This document shows positions 1 through 12,574 of a stretch of 64,000 bases of DNA, in pieces. The number at the start of each line of letters is the position of its first letter. Position 1 is the stretch's first letter. The notes under the pieces are model-generated. The model did not search any database. It was not told the DNA's origin and was given only the letters and a program-made list of their open reading frames with translations. The stretch is from Malachius bipustulatus (Eukaryota > Arthropoda > Insecta > Coleoptera > Melyridae), in assembly GCA_910589415.1 (NCBI GenBank), contig OU342630.1, positions 77,558,186-77,622,185 on the forward strand, given 5' to 3'. Both the position numbers and the translations under genes were made by a program.

Positions 1-2451
1 AGACCACCTTTTATGAGCGATACAAATTTAATTTCTAGCCTCCACGAAGTTGGAGATGTTTAATTCAAATTGATTAAATACTGAAATCGGTGAGGCTTGC
101 TTCTTAGTCTTATCTATGTACTTATTGAAAGCATTCATCCATCAAATACTTTATACCTATAATAAATTTGGTCTCAAATTTGTTATCATGAAGAAGAAGT
201 CTTACTAATTATTATTACGGGCTGATGATTATAATTTCTAAGACTAAAGGCTTTCGACTTTCGTCTAATTAAATTAAAAATTTAGACTTAATTAAATTTT
301 TCTTAGTTGCATGATATTTCAATATTTGTTCATTACTCTGATAAAATGATCTATCAATATCCTGTTACTTTCTTTCATAGCTCAAAATTTAAACGTTGAA
401 AGATGTCATTGATGGTTCGGAGGCTAATTATAATAATTAATATCGGATGTGTGTTGAGGACTTGAACCTATTCTACTAGGTAAGTAGCCAGATGATTCTA
501 TGCATGTGCATACATATTTAATTTGAAAGCTTCATTTATTATGTTAATTCCCGATGCAATGCTATTTTTTTCCTTTGTTTATTGATTGCACTAGGCTACC
601 TATGTCGTCTAGTCCTGGACATGATTTACAATTATTCACTTCTCTTTGGAGAAGTTCACTAAATTTACCGATGAATATTCTCTATGGCTTTAGGGGTTGC
701 ATATTATAAAATCAAGAAGATATAAGAAGATCTCAAAGAAGATATAGGGCATTTCTAAGATTATGTTAAGTATTTTAAATAATAATAAAATTAATGTTTT
801 TTGTTTTTGGTCAATGAAGTGATCATTTTTTCAATCAACCCCCTATTTGTCGTCGCTAGGGTCTTCTTAAGAAAAATGTTTTCCGCTAAAATAAAAACTT
901 GGATATGAAACCACTACATGTGAAACTTAAAGAAAATGTTCTTAGGAAGACCTTAGTTTGAAATAAAATATTTTCTTTTTATTTCTCTGGAAAAAAGTTT
1001 GAAACTAAACGGAAAATATACTTCATAAAAAGTCATTTTGCAACAATGTTTCACAAGTAGAGGGTTGCCATTTAAAAAATTATGATGCCGTCATTGACTA
1101 AAAACCAATGACGTGATTATAATATTATGTTACACGTCAGAAAATGGCATTTTAAGAAACAAAATCCACCTGTCAAAGCAATTTCTACTGAAACGTTACA
1201 TACATAACGGAAATACGAATTTTGTTTCAAACTTTATACACACACTGTATTATAAGCAACAACTTTCCAAAATGTCCTTTTCAAACAATTACCAGGCAGT
1301 TCAAAATTAATTGAAAGCATGTAAGAAATATGCGAGATTTTATATCAGACCCTGAATTAATGACATATTATTGTCTCTTGTCTCCATCTTTTTTCTTACC
1401 ATTATAAATGAAGGCGACAAACTATTCGACGGCTTTACGTAATTAATATCTTTCAGCGTTTATTATAGCTACCTGTCGCACAAAAAAGGGCTTCGTAGCA
1501 TAATAGCTTTGAATTTAAGATAACATCATCTCGTGAAACATTTATTTACAAATATTTTATCGTACTTTTTTTGTATTTTATATACCTACATGTAGAAGTA
1601 AGTGGGATTATTATTTAGTACAAGTTAATAATAAATTTCATCATCAATAAAATTAGGGAATGGTTCCTTGTTGAAAATTAAGCAATTTTTCAAATAAAAA
1701 TAAATTATGTTTATCCCTTTCCTGTTGAGATACGACCTCTTGAAGGGGGTGTCAAAACAGTTTTTTTTTTTTCTGAAATACACGGAACAAATTACCGAAA
1801 TTAAATTTAGTAAGAATAATAGTCTGGTATTAGGAATATACTTAGTGGACATTTCGTTTATTTCCCCCTTCTGTTTTAAGGGGTAGTAAAGGCCACCCTA
1901 GAACTTATTTCGCAAGTAACTTTTTTCTTACAGCTACTTGTAGCTGTATCTGTACCTTTACGTGTACATACTTAGGTAGCAATATTTGCATGGAGGTAGA
2001 AATTTTGAATAAATAATTAAAAATGTGTGATTTGTTTCCTTGCAGGTCATAAAATTTACGAAAAAATACTGGACACCTTTTTTATGTATAGAATAAATTT
2101 GTGTCTATACTACTAAATTTAAATGTCTACTTTTTTGACCCACTGCAAGACGGGTCTCAACAGGAGAGGGGCGAATAATTTATTTTAATTTTTAACAAGG
2201 AATCAACTAAATTTGTGGCACTTATTCATATAGGTACGCCCTGTATATAATCACAGATAATTTGTATCTTTTTAAATTTTGTCAATTATTTGTGAAGTTC
2301 TACAACAGTTAAGCAGCTAGAGAAAAACTGCTAAGACATTTTAGGCATTAATTTTTCGAGTTAAGTAAGCGAAAAATTTTACCAAAATGACAGGAATTAT
2401 TACTGTTCCTTGGCACAGAAAACCTACTTCTGGTAATTTCATATTATACAT
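1..2451. other. Gene-free AT-rich stretch
   Basis: No reading frame here has convincing codon use, a family motif or paired splice sites. The short open frames near 1,113 and 1,625 are AT-rich chance frames. A single terminus-like string GCCCTGTATATAA occurs near 2,235 and resembles the ends of the CAGGG fold-back elements, but I could not find its partner. Confidence 0.5.
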
Positions 2452-4011
2452 CAGGGTGAGTTTTTTTTATGTTTAGTAGAGGATCTCGTAAACTGTTGCA
2501 GTTAAAGGAACGGTTAAATGGGGAAAGAAATCCAGTTTTATGAGCTAATCTAAGCAAATTTTTTTTAATCTTCATGGGTTCCTAGATATTTGACATAAAA
2601 TAAATTTCGCGAATTTCTTTATACCTAGGTGAGATAACACTCATATATTGCTGGATTAGAGAAAAATAAAATGGTATAAGAAAACGTATAAGAAAAATTT
2701 TAGATAATTTTATAACAAATAAAATGGCTTTATATTTGTTTTCGTTTGTCGTGTGATTTTCGACTTATGACATAAAACTTGTATTTTTTTAAAGTGTGAA
2801 ACCGTCATTTTATTTTCAGTAAAAACCATAACTTTCATATCAATGTATTTAGAAAAAAATACCTATTTAACGATGCCACAGCCAAATATGACTTACTTAA
2901 AAAAGAAAAACACATGTTTATGTCGTAACTCGAAAATGACACAATAAATAATAATACCTATATGACGTTACTAGGAGTAGAAGGCGATCATTTTGTGTTA
3001 AGCTCAACTATTGCGGTCGAGGCGAAGCTGAGGCCTTGCAATTGAGCGAAACACAGAAGGAGCATCTACTGCGAGTGGCCATATACGATTTTTTCAGGAA
3101 ACTTTATATAAAAAAATAAGGTAAGAAAACAATTTGGGAATAAATACCACCAGGCATCAGGTAAATTCTGTCCATTTTAAGAACCGTTGATATGCAAAGT
3201 TTAAATTTTTGCAGGATTTTAGAGAAATTCGTACGAGTCCCAGGTAGATGTTAGAATTCGCAATTTTTGATGCTAACTCAGGCGGAGTGCTGTGTTTTCC
3301 TCTTGGAATATTTCAACGAAAAGTTTATGGTTATGAATTTTAAAGCAAATAATAGCACAAATCTCGCTGAAATCTGAATTGAAATGGTTTTTAACATTTC
3401 TCCGCAAATCTACAAGCATCTAGCGACGGTACCCTATTCTCGTTGATCTTGCTCTCGGTTCTGTAAACCCTAAACCTATTACGTTCCATCTTCCATCCAA
3501 CATCCAATTGACGCTGAATCCCTCAAACATGGAAGACTTAACTTATACTAACTATAATAATAATTCGCAAATATGGAACAGATATAGAGCCAAGAGCAAG
3601 AGTGGGATTCTCAAGTAAAGTGCCGTGGGCTAGATGCTTGTTACAAAACTAGAGTTGTTACTTTATGTAGTATTCTTTCTTTGTTTATTCTTTCTGTCAT
3701 ATTTGTAATAATTTCACGTCAATAATCAGTATTGTACCATATTTTGACAATGTCAAACGCTCTTAAAATGCCGTGTTATTGGTTTTAAAATCGCTTAAAA
3801 CGTTTTCCTTTACTATTTTCCGCTTAGTATAAAGAAATTCACAAAATTTAGTTTACGAAAAATATCTAGGAATCCATGAAGAATTTCGAAAAAACAAAAA
3901 TTGCTTCAAATTTAACTCAAAAAAACTGCATTACTTTCCCCATTTAATTCCTCTAACTGCAGTAGTTTACGAGATCCCTGTAGGTACCAAACATTGAAAA
4001 AACTCACCCTA
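2452..4011. mobile_element. Long fold-back (hairpin) element, CAGGGTGAG ends
   Basis: The left arm starts CAGGGTGAGTTTTTT near 2,452. It reappears as reverse complement ending at CTCACCCTA near 4,011. Matching blocks include GAGGATCTCGTAAACTG (2,480s) against the complement of CAGTAGTTTACGAGATCCC (3,960s), and TTCCTAGATATTTGACATAAA against its degenerate mate near 3,860. The symmetric centre is near 3,230. The right flank is TATA. The arms have drifted, so this is an old copy. No transposase is visible. A smaller palindrome (2,996-3,056) sits inside the left half. Confidence 0.75.
2996..3056. repeat. Small palindrome nested in fold-back element
   Basis: GCTCAACTATTGC on the left pairs imperfectly with GCAATTGAGC on the right across a GC-rich loop. 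It looks like a small MITE-like insertion inside the larger hairpin element. Confidence 0.4.
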
Positions 4012-6091
4012 TATAATAAGACTCAAAAAGATGTTTGGCAACTATATTTTGTTCGGTGGCCCCCAAGTGGCAATCTTATGAGTTACAGTGATTAGAATAA
4101 ATCTATTTGCTCGTGTTTTGAACTAGAGCAGATAGATTTGACGATAATTTTATCACAAAATAAAGGAATAATTTGTTAATCAAATATTCCCGCTACCTAA
4201 TCAACATCAATCATCTTTACATCACTAATTGAACGAAGTAATGAGTTCGTGTTAATAAATAGTTTAAACTTGTATCTTAAAATGTTTTAATTATCTAAAC
4301 TGAAGTAGTGACTAATTGTGATGTAATTATAAATTACAAACAGCTCATATTTTACCATGACCATCTAGTAAAGTAAAAAATATCAAATAATCGATCCGTA
4401 AGTCAGTAACTGGTGAGCGGCATCTCATTTAGTGCCATTCTATGACATATCTATAAGCTTAAAAAAAAATCGCACCGCATAACTACATTCCTTCCGACTC
4501 ACCCTGTATATTATATAAAAACTCTCAACGGAAATATAAAATTTAACACTTCTAAAATCTAATTATGATCTTTTTATTTTAAATTTTCGTTTTGTTAGGT
4601 TTTATTTATAATAATTTTTGTATTTATGTAGTTATGAATGTGATTTTCTCCTTACTTTTTTTTAATGTGTACTTATGAATGTGAATAAATAAATACGTCT
4701 TTCAGATCTCTTAAATCAGTTTTTAATAAGATGTAGGGTGGGTACAAAATCCAGGATTACTTGTTGTCTTTAAAACTGATCATTTGCACTACGCCGTCAC
4801 CCCGCGAGGACCATGTTGGTGGGCCATCTCTTGTTGATGGGCAGCGGGGTCACTAGACTGATCCTCCGATTCGATACCAGCCAGTAGTCGCATATCTACG
4901 TAATGACGACAGGGCCGAATTACCATTAATTACTATCATCAATATGCATATAGGTAAACACACCATACCTTCCCGGAACGGTTGACACCTTAGAGCTTAT
5001 ACCTCATTTAAGAGATGCTTCTTAATAAATAAGTTCATTCTGTTCTAGCAAGCAACTAAGGAGAAGTGATGTGTCTAGAGATTACTGGTTTTATTAATAT
5101 TTATTGCAGAGTTTTCCATAGGTGTATGTATTATACAAAGAATGCAATAATTATTGAAGTATTCATATCATGTTTTTCTCATTGTTCTATTCAAAAAGCG
5201 TGGTCAAACTAAGATTTAAATATCGATTGTGACGTTGCAGATGTAGATAGATACCTATGTTGCACTGAGGCTTATAGCTTTGTATTATTCATTGATTTTC
5301 ATAATAATATTCTAACTTGGTAATAATTAATTATTATTGAGTCTAAAAGAACTTGGACAATGTTCTGATCTTCCTAGGTGATTGTCTTCTATATGCAGAA
5401 TTCCATCTAATGACACAAAAATGATCAACTTGTCTGTAATTCAGCAATTTATTTAACACGATCTAATTAATAGATGTCCCTGACCTATAACTGTTTTTCC
5501 AGACCAAAAACTTCCTCATCAGAGAGTCTGTCCGTAACATCTCCACCATGTAGATATTGTAGGTTATTAGTGCTTGCAGTTTTTTCCTGATGACAACATA
5601 ATGATTCGTTTAGAGCTACAAAAACATTAACAAAACATGAGTATAGGTATCAATGTCAGGGCGTCATCTTTCTCCAATATTGATTGTTCTCCAATCATAC
5701 AGCTTCATAAAATTTATTTTATTCCCCCAATGATGGCATTCCTAACTCTTCAAAACTAAATTATGCTTATGATTGTAGAAATCCCAAGATGTGAAATCAC
5801 CCTGACTCATTTCTGATGAGATTATCAGCCATAAGCTTCTACATCCTCTTCTTTGACAAGAGTCAATATACTTTGGGGGTGTCAAATCTTGATCTTGATA
5901 CTGAAGTAGTCCAGTACCATTTGACTACTGGAGTATAGGCTGTCGACCAGTTGCCCAGAGGGGGCCGACGGCTTGGAGGACACGGAGCGCCATCACCCTG
6001 TAAACATTGTCTTAAAAATCCTTTAACAGTGCGAAAAAGTGAGTTTTAATAATGCAAAACTTTAGAGAAGTCTTCTAAGCAATAAATCACA
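4012..6091. other. Gene-free stretch with possible tRNA-like island
   Basis: Nothing here resembles a gene. A GC-rich island at about 4,800-4,920 contains GATTCGATACC, a box-B-like string, but no well-spaced box A, so a SINE is only a weak possibility. Near 4,495 there is an isolated terminus-like CTCACCCTGTATAT. A second GC-rich patch at 5,940-6,000 precedes the candidate exon at 6,092. Confidence 0.4.
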
Positions 6092-6134
6092 ATGTGGCAC
6101 TCGCCGGACAAACGAGCCCCGCCCCCTCCTCGAG
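6092..6134 (+). CDS. Candidate 5' coding exon (dar1-like gene?)
   Basis: An ATG in the context CACAATG opens a GC-rich frame reading MWHSPDKRAPPPPR and then runs into a splice-donor-like CGAG/GTAAAA. The GC content stands out from the AT-rich surroundings, as the downstream dar1 exons also do, and the strand is the same. It is tempting to read this as the first coding exon of the dar1-like gene. Phase argues for caution: this exon leaves one base over, whereas the first clear dar1 exon at 22,897 begins in phase 0, so at least one unseen exon of length 3n+2 would be required between them. It could equally be chance. No protein-family motif is present. Confidence 0.25.
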
Positions 6135-6959
6135 GTAAAAAACACCGTTTCGCCGCGGCCTGACTTATTGTTTTATTTGCGCTTTTTGACTAGCGCAAAG
6201 TGCATTTTTTATTAATAATTTTGGCACCAGTTTGAATATAATATATACTAACTGTAACATAATTTTGTTACAGTGCTACCTGAAATTTTACTAAGTCTTA
6301 AAAAAATTGTTTGGGATACCATTTTCACTCTGTTAAGTTGAATTCTCTTAAAAATGCGCCAATAAATGGATGTAGGTACTTAGAAATTTAGCGATTTTGC
6401 CCCTCTGTCTATCTCTGCCACTGTCTAACTAATATTTTCTTAAATCAAATTTATTATAGAAGAGTGAAGTGGGTTGTTTGGAAAATGTTCTTCTTATTCT
6501 GTTAAAGTAATTTTGAAGTTTTTCCCATCTTGCGTACCCATACGAGGGTTAAAAATAGCAACTTATAGCAATTTTTTAGAAAATTCAAAAGGTAGGGGAG
6601 GGCATTTCAACTTTTGGGAAATTGCGCAACCTTGAATATTGAAAAATATTTCCCGCGCCTAATTTCCAACCCGTCTTCCGTTTAACGTCTTTAAATTTCT
6701 TTTTTTAGAATCATAATATGTGCAAAATCTTACAAGCCACTGATTGGCTTTGCCAATTACATTCAACCATAACATATGAGCTTAAAAGAAATGTTAAGCT
6801 AGTAACTTTTTTCGAACTGTCGCTAATAGTGACCTTAGTGACTTTCTTCATTTTATTCTGATTTTTGCATCTAGTATCAAAGTACACGGGTTAGTATATC
6901 TCACCATGAAGACGCTTTTACTATACTTTTTAACTGTTGAGGAAATAATAGATTTTTAT
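6135..6959. other. Gene-free AT-rich stretch
   Basis: I see no gene, RNA or repeat boundary that I can support in this stretch. Confidence 0.4.
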
Positions 6960-7195
6960 TAATGTTTGATCTAAACAAGGAAGCATCGGTCTTTAAGTAC
7001 GTAAGACAAAGTCACCCACACCAGTAATTATGGGATTCAAGAACTTGCTCATTACCCAGCCTCAAGTATGCCAATCAAATAGTAAAATAGACGACACAAA
7101 CAGCCAGAGCGAGACTGAGAATCGAACTTAGTCCGAGGCAGTTCGACGGCTTAGTAGTCTGCACTTCTAACCCGCGAAGCCACTGCCGGCTCATC
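6960..7195 (-). mobile_element. tRNA-derived SINE, minus strand
   Basis: Read on the minus strand from 7,195, the head has a box-A-like TGGCTTCGCGGG followed about 54 bases later by a box-B-like AGTTCGATTCT, the arrangement of a tRNA-type RNA polymerase III promoter. The head is followed by a tRNA-unrelated body. The element is bracketed by a direct repeat GATTTTTAT at 6,951-6,959 and 7,196-7,204, consistent with a target-site duplication made by LINE-type retroposition. The family was not identified. It could be a decayed tRNA pseudogene, but the body and the duplication favour a SINE. Confidence 0.55.
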
Positions 7196-7204
7196 GATTT
7201 TTAT

Positions 7205-8915
7205 CATCTTTGACGTTGTCTTCAGCGCTTATAGACGGCGCATTTATTCTATTATTTATTTGCTATTGCTTAATTAAAGATATTAAGCACGTTTTAAGTT
7301 TGAATTGATTTGTGATTGGTCACTAGGAGAAGGTTGAGTAAGAGATACGATTTTCTTATTATAATATCTACAATTTATAGAAATTTAGAGAAGAAACAGA
7401 GATAGGAGATAGAGATTATTACTAGGAAATCCCAATAAAGTCCCAAACTTATTAAACAATAAATAAAAAATACAAGAAAAGCCTTATTATTCATATCTCC
7501 TATTTTTATCGAGTTTACCGACAATAGAAACTCTAAATCCAACAAATGATGCTTCTGATATTTTTCTATGTTTGCGAAGATTTATTTTGAAAAAGCGCAC
7601 AAAAGTTGAATGCGAAATGTGAATAATGTAACCTTGACTCCAGAAAAATATGTAGCAGAAGTGAAAGAATCTAATTTATTTAAATTTTTGCATCCATTTT
7701 ATTACCCAAGCATCGACCTTGTTAGTTGATCTATCAATTTACCAGTTTTTATCAAGTAAACAATATAAAGATTTGCATTTTTTATAAATCGTGTAATGGT
7801 TACTTTGTTGTTATTAAGCTTACCAATTATAATCCTGCAATGAAACCTCGAGTACACTTCATTAGCTGAAAAAGGTCAATATGAAATAAGCACGGTGATA
7901 ACTGTATTTAAGCAATACTTACGTACTTATCTACTTACCTAGGTACCTATACTGTTACATAACAGAAAGAAATAATAATTTAATCATAAAAAGTTTCATG
8001 GTATGCATAAAACATAATTTCATAATTATTATTGACGATATGCATTAGAAATTTCTTTGTTGCAATTTTTTCAAGAATATTTTCTTTTCACCCTAACTCC
8101 CATAATAAGACACTATGCCATGTCTTCAGCCGAAACCGCCACCATGCATGTACCATGTTCAGTACCGACTTGGAGTTGATGGTTGATGATGTTATTGAAA
8201 CCGCGATTTAATGTGACAGGTTTACATCAATAACTATCGGGATGATTTACACGACCTGCGTCGGTAATAAACGATCCTGGCGCGGTGTAATTAATGCTGG
8301 ATGGTAGCAGGGTTACAGTTATGCGAAAAGGAAGTTTGAAGTCAGAGTTCACTGGAGTCATGGAGTCTCCACGCACCGCTGGATCCGTTCATGCGGTCAC
8401 GTAAGTGCAGATTGCCCGATCGTCGCTCCTTGGAGATGGAGATTCATTATGGGTCTGCTTACTGGTACTGGTACCGGTACCATTATGGTCTTATAGTACT
8501 TACTAGCACTGGCACAGGTTAGTGGCGGCGTATGTCTTCGGTCCCTACACGAGACTGATTATCAGGATTATTAGATGGTTATTACTTATTACATGAGACA
8601 CGTGAGATAACTATGAGTATAGGTGTGGGTCACGTTTTAATTTTTAGATGAACACCATACACGATCTGTTTACTGTGGGTTTAGTTTACTCCGTAGATGG
8701 TCAATTAGAGAGTTATTATTCTAATTTGCTTTTTTATGTTTTATAGAATTTTAATGCCAACAGTTTGAAAGAGTCATTAGCTCAGCAGGGAATATTTTTA
8801 GCGACTTAAAGTCGTTTGAAAGTGTTTTGTTTTTCTTCTTTTAACTTTTTTATTATTTGAAAGTTCCCCTAGAATGTGTCACAATGGTATGATTTTTTTG
8901 ATTTTGACCTTTTGC
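7205..8915. other. Gene-free stretch
   Basis: No gene is recognised. At 8,456-8,480 there is a short imperfect run of TACTGG/TACCGG units. An ATG in a strong vertebrate-style context near 8,142 opens only a dozen codons. Confidence 0.4.
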
Positions 8916-8916
8916 A

Positions 8917-9690
8917 CATCGTATAGATATTGGCGATGCCAAACCGATCCAACAGCGACAATATCCTTTGTTACATGCTATGCAGCAGTCACTTAATGAG
9001 CAGGTTGACGAAATGCTCAGACTAGGCGTTGTTGAACCAATAAATTCCCCTGGGTGTTCACCTCTTCGTCTTGTGCGGAAGAAGGATGGGTTTTATCGAG
9101 TTTGCTTCAGGAAACTCCTTACTGTCACCATTCCAGATCTTATCCACCACCCTTGATAGATTCCATCTTAATGAAAATTAGAGACTCTAAATTTCTGTCA
9201 ACTATCTACTTCAAGTCATATTCCTTCGAATCCCACTCGATGAGAAAATCCAAGTTGAAAACAGCATTTGCCGTAAGGGTAAAGGGTCTTTTCTGTTTTG
9301 AAAGGCCCCTTTTGGTCTCAATAGTTCTGATGCAGTGTATCGTCTGTTGGATAATGTTTTGGGCCCTGCACTGGAACTTTATGTCTTTTACTAGCTAGAT
9401 ATGTTATTACAGCATCTCAAGGTTCTTAGGGCAGTTTATAACAGGCTTAAGAACGCCAGCATAACAGTCAACTTTAAGAAATGCAACTTTTGTCGTCCTT
9501 CTCTTAGTTTTCTTGGTTTTATCGTTGACGACAAAGGCTTGAGGACAGACCCGTAGAAAATCTCCGCTCTTATCAACTAATTAATGATCAATTTCGCTAA
9601 ACCGTTTACCACAATGGGCGATGCATCAGATACGGGAGTCGGCGGTGTCAGTTTCCAAGACGAGGATGGTCTCAAGCATCCAAACGCATT
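8917..9690 (+). pseudogene. Ty3/gypsy LTR-retrotransposon pol remnant
   Basis: Three plus-strand frames in succession match the reverse transcriptase to early RNase H part of Ty3/gypsy-type pol. Visible landmarks in order are: GDAKPIQQRQYP and the EMLRLGVVEP block (from about 8,925); the RKKDG and VTIPD blocks; FLSTIYFKS, corresponding to the catalytic-aspartate region but degraded; KTAFAV; a segment ending in KKCNF and FLGF; and the RNase H start DASDTGVGG near 9,619. Frameshifts and stops break it, and the core YxDD region is lost. No LTRs, protease or integrase were found nearby, so this is a dead internal fragment. It interrupts no recognised gene. Confidence 0.8.
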
Positions 9691-9699
9691 CTTCAGCAT

Positions 9700-11011
9700 C
9701 TTCTTCAATTTCTTCTTCATCTTTCCAAACCAGACGGACAGGAAAATTTCCCTTTTTTTGTTTAATTTTTGATGGCATAACACTATTGGTGGCAAGTTTT
9801 GCTGCAAATATCATAAATAAACTGTTGCATGATAATTGCGGTAGTTTTAACTTTTTGAATTGTCGTAATTTGATTTCAAAAATTATTTAAGAAGATATTT
9901 TTTAGGACGGGCAAAAAGTTCTTATTTAGAGTCGCATATGTCTTGAAATTTGGTCAAAAATTTCATGAATTACCCGCTAGTTATTTTATGCCACGGTTAA
10001 TAATTATTTCTCTTCTCTAAACACTCAAAATATGTTCTCAAATACCATGAAATCGACATCAGGCATCACATACAGGAGTTTATGTCCCCCACTTCCTCGA
10101 AGCTCTGACACGGGTGTTTATGAAGTGAACGAGCATGGAAAGCTTTTAACCTCTTATCATCGGTGGCTATTATGGAATTATCAGCGAGGGTTGGGGCCAC
10201 GCGAGGTGTTTAAACACACAGACAAGGCTAATGCGCTGCACGCGTGCGGTAATTTGGTAATGGGTGGTTCGTGAGGGTGGCCACGACAGAGACTTTGGGG
10301 GAGAATTATGATCTCATTACTTAATTGCTCCAACAAGGCAACCTACTGCCCGGGGAGGATATATTCCCTTATACGTGGACGGTTAAAGCTACTTGTTTGT
10401 TGTTTGCAGGGTAGGGTGTCATATTTGTCCTATTTTTTATACTTACTTGTAAAATTTCCAATTTTCTTTTATAACCGCATACTTACCAGTTATAAAATTA
10501 ATTATAATAAGAAAACATTTCAAATACAAGTTTTTATGATTTATTTGTTGTCTGAATGAGATACTGGAAAAATTACGCATGATAATTTTTTCTCAACTTC
10601 TGGAATAAACAGAATATAAGTTGAAATGTACAAAGTATAAAGACAGGCTTTGGTGTGTAAGATTGATTTTTGTAAAACTGTAAACAAAAAGAACGTTTCA
10701 TTTTTACAGTTTTACAAATTCAATCAGGCATGTTTTCCCCAAGTCTCCCTAAATTATGTTCTCATTTGCTCACGCTACATAGTAAAAAATAATATGACAG
10801 TATATCAGAAAAAACATTCTTAAACGAGGTCTATAGACATTATAATCCAAGAGCTAGCGAACGCAGAGTTTTTGGAAAGGCTCATCATACTTTCAGATCG
10901 GACTGTAATTTGGCCATGGAAAGTCCTGTATGTATACAGTCAGCTCGTTAGGTGTCAGATCATAAGGTAGGGGATGGTCACGCTTTTAAAGTTCTAGTAT
11001 AATACAAGTCC
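9700..11011. other. Gene-free stretch
   Basis: An 80-codon open frame (10,032-10,274) crosses a slightly GC-richer patch, but I see no motif or splice site to support it. A short inverted pair with TTTTACAGTTTTAC lies around 10,670-10,715. A minus-strand polyadenylation-like AATAAA occurs near 10,541. Confidence 0.35.
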
Positions 11012-11277
11012 TTACTCAAACTTCAACACAGTTCCTTTCCTTGTATCCTCGACATTCGTCCGGTGACTCTTTATCTCAAGGCACTTGCAGAAGGTGCTCT
11101 CCATGGTGTACTTTTCTTCCCAGTTCTTCATGTATTTTGCCATGACGTTACAGCAAGAGTTAATACAGGAGAAGAAATAATAATAAGCATACAAGCAAGG
11201 CAGACAGCAACAACATAATGATTCCATCAAACTTTCTGGAGAGCACATCGACACCTCCGCTTCAGGATCGGCATACT
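11012..11277 (-). CDS. Probable 3' terminal exon, Cys-rich, unknown gene
   Basis: The minus strand reads a splice acceptor (TCATTCACAG/AGTATG) followed by 87 open codons and a TAA. Codon use and GC content stand out from the AT-rich surroundings. The peptide has a cysteine cluster (SLCCCCLPCLYAYYYF), then CINSCCNVMAKYMKNWEEKY, a second cysteine pair in FCKCLE and a polar tail ending GTVLKFE. The cluster next to an aromatic stretch could be palmitoylated or membrane-associated, but that is inference. The exon starts in phase 1, so one base comes from an upstream exon not found in this window. A minus-strand AATAAA lies about 470 bases downstream. I do not recognise the family. It may be a single surviving exon of a gene spread through the region, or a processed fragment. 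Confidence 0.4.
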
Positions 11278-11687
11278 CTGTGAATGATTATTTTTACTTT
11301 TGAATGCAAGTGCCTACGTTAGGTTTCTAAATACGCAACGGTGGACAGCAAGTCAACAATGTCAGCTGTCAATTGTTGAGACGTTGAGGTAGATTGTTGA
11401 GGTCATTTTAGAAATGATCTGTTGAGGCAATTGACACTGACGTATGTTTTATTGATTTATATTGTATAGGCATGACAAGTGGGTTATGAATAAATGTCAA
11501 TAACGCTGAGGTTATCTGTCATTGAGTACTCAACAAGATGATCCAGCGTTGACTTCGTTGAGTCAACGTTGACCTAAACGGTGATTTATAAACATGACAG
11601 ATGACTATCAATATTATTTTAGGAACGGTATGCTGGCTTTTGAAACTCACCCGGTGTAATTTTTTTATTTACTTTGACATCCTTATA

Positions 11688-12464
11688 CAGGGTGTTCCTT
11701 TTTAATGTTTTTTTGACATCATTGGGAAGAGGCATCATTCCCGGAAAAGAATTTCAGGCACAAGTTATTTATTTTGGAGTGGGACATCGTTTGGAGCCAA
11801 AAACCATCCCTCTGCCCGTGGGTGGGGATGACTGCGACTTCTATGATGTTTCATTAAAAAGTAAGAAACTTTTGTCTGAAGCATTTTTTCATGCGATTCC
11901 TCTCATTCCCTAAAATGCAATCCAAAAACCGATTTTTCTATATCCATTTTACTTTCTTATGACTAAACAACGGCCTCCAGGGGAAAATTGGCAGAGGTAA
12001 AAGTTGTTTGGTTTGGAAAGGACCATCGTTTGGACATGAAAACTACCCCCCATCCCCAATCATTAGGAGTGACTTTGAAATTTGTACTAGGTGTGCGGGG
12101 TTGTTTTGATCTCCAGCCAATAGCCCTTTCCAAGCCAAGCAACTTTTTCCTCTTATAATTTTCCCCTGGAGGCCGTTTTTTAATCATAAGACATGTCGAA
12201 AAATCGGTTTTTGGATTGCGCTTTAGGGAATGAGAGGAATCGCATGAAGAAATGCTTCAGACAAAAGTTTCTTATTGTTCCACACATAACATAATCCGCA
12301 ATAAAAAATGGGCGTTCATATTTAAGAAGTAAAGTCACCGCCACCCATAGGCCCATGGATGGGGGGTGGTTTTTGGCTCCAAACAATGTCACCCTCTAAA
12401 ATGGATTTCGGAAATTATGTCCCTTTCTAATTATTTCATAAAATGATCAAAATTGATCACCCAG
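11688..12464. mobile_element. Fold-back element, TATA target, CAGGGTGTTCC end
   Basis: It starts TATA/CAGGGTGTTCC at 11,684-11,698 and ends CACCCAG/TATA at 12,464-12,468. The arms pair over most of their length: GGAGCCAAAAACCATCCC on the left against GGGGTGGTTTTTGGCTCC on the right, then TCATGCGATTCCTCTCATTC against GAATGAGAGGAATCGCATGA, then CGGCCTCCAGGGGAAAAT against ATTTTCCCCTGGAGGCCG. The centre is near 12,080. The three short open frames inside are by-products of the palindrome. Confidence 0.8.
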
Positions 12465-12574
12465 TATATTTTCATCGTTTCGGATTTATGTTTTATTGCT
12501 GTTAACTTAAAATAAGATTGAATTTGAAAAGGGAGAAATCGTTTTTAAAATGCAAGAGAATATAACTTATTGAC

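Noticed and set aside
4795..4920. Possible second tRNA-derived SINE
   Set aside because: A box-B-like string is present, but the only box-A-like string is about 14 bases too close, and no flanking duplication was found.
8125..8180. GCCACCATG translation-start-like context
   Set aside because: The frame closes after about a dozen codons and has no donor site, and this is not the typical insect start context.
8456..8480. TACTGG/TACCGG repeat as a regulatory site
   Set aside because: Too short and imperfect to claim more than a small simple repeat.
10032..10274. 80-codon plus-strand open frame in a GC-richer patch
   Set aside because: No recognisable motif, no convincing splice sites and no homologous feel; left as unassigned.
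11674..12392. Three open frames of 70-79 codons on both strands
   Set aside because: They lie in the arms of the 11,688-12,464 fold-back, so symmetrical frames on both strands are expected; no motif or splice support.
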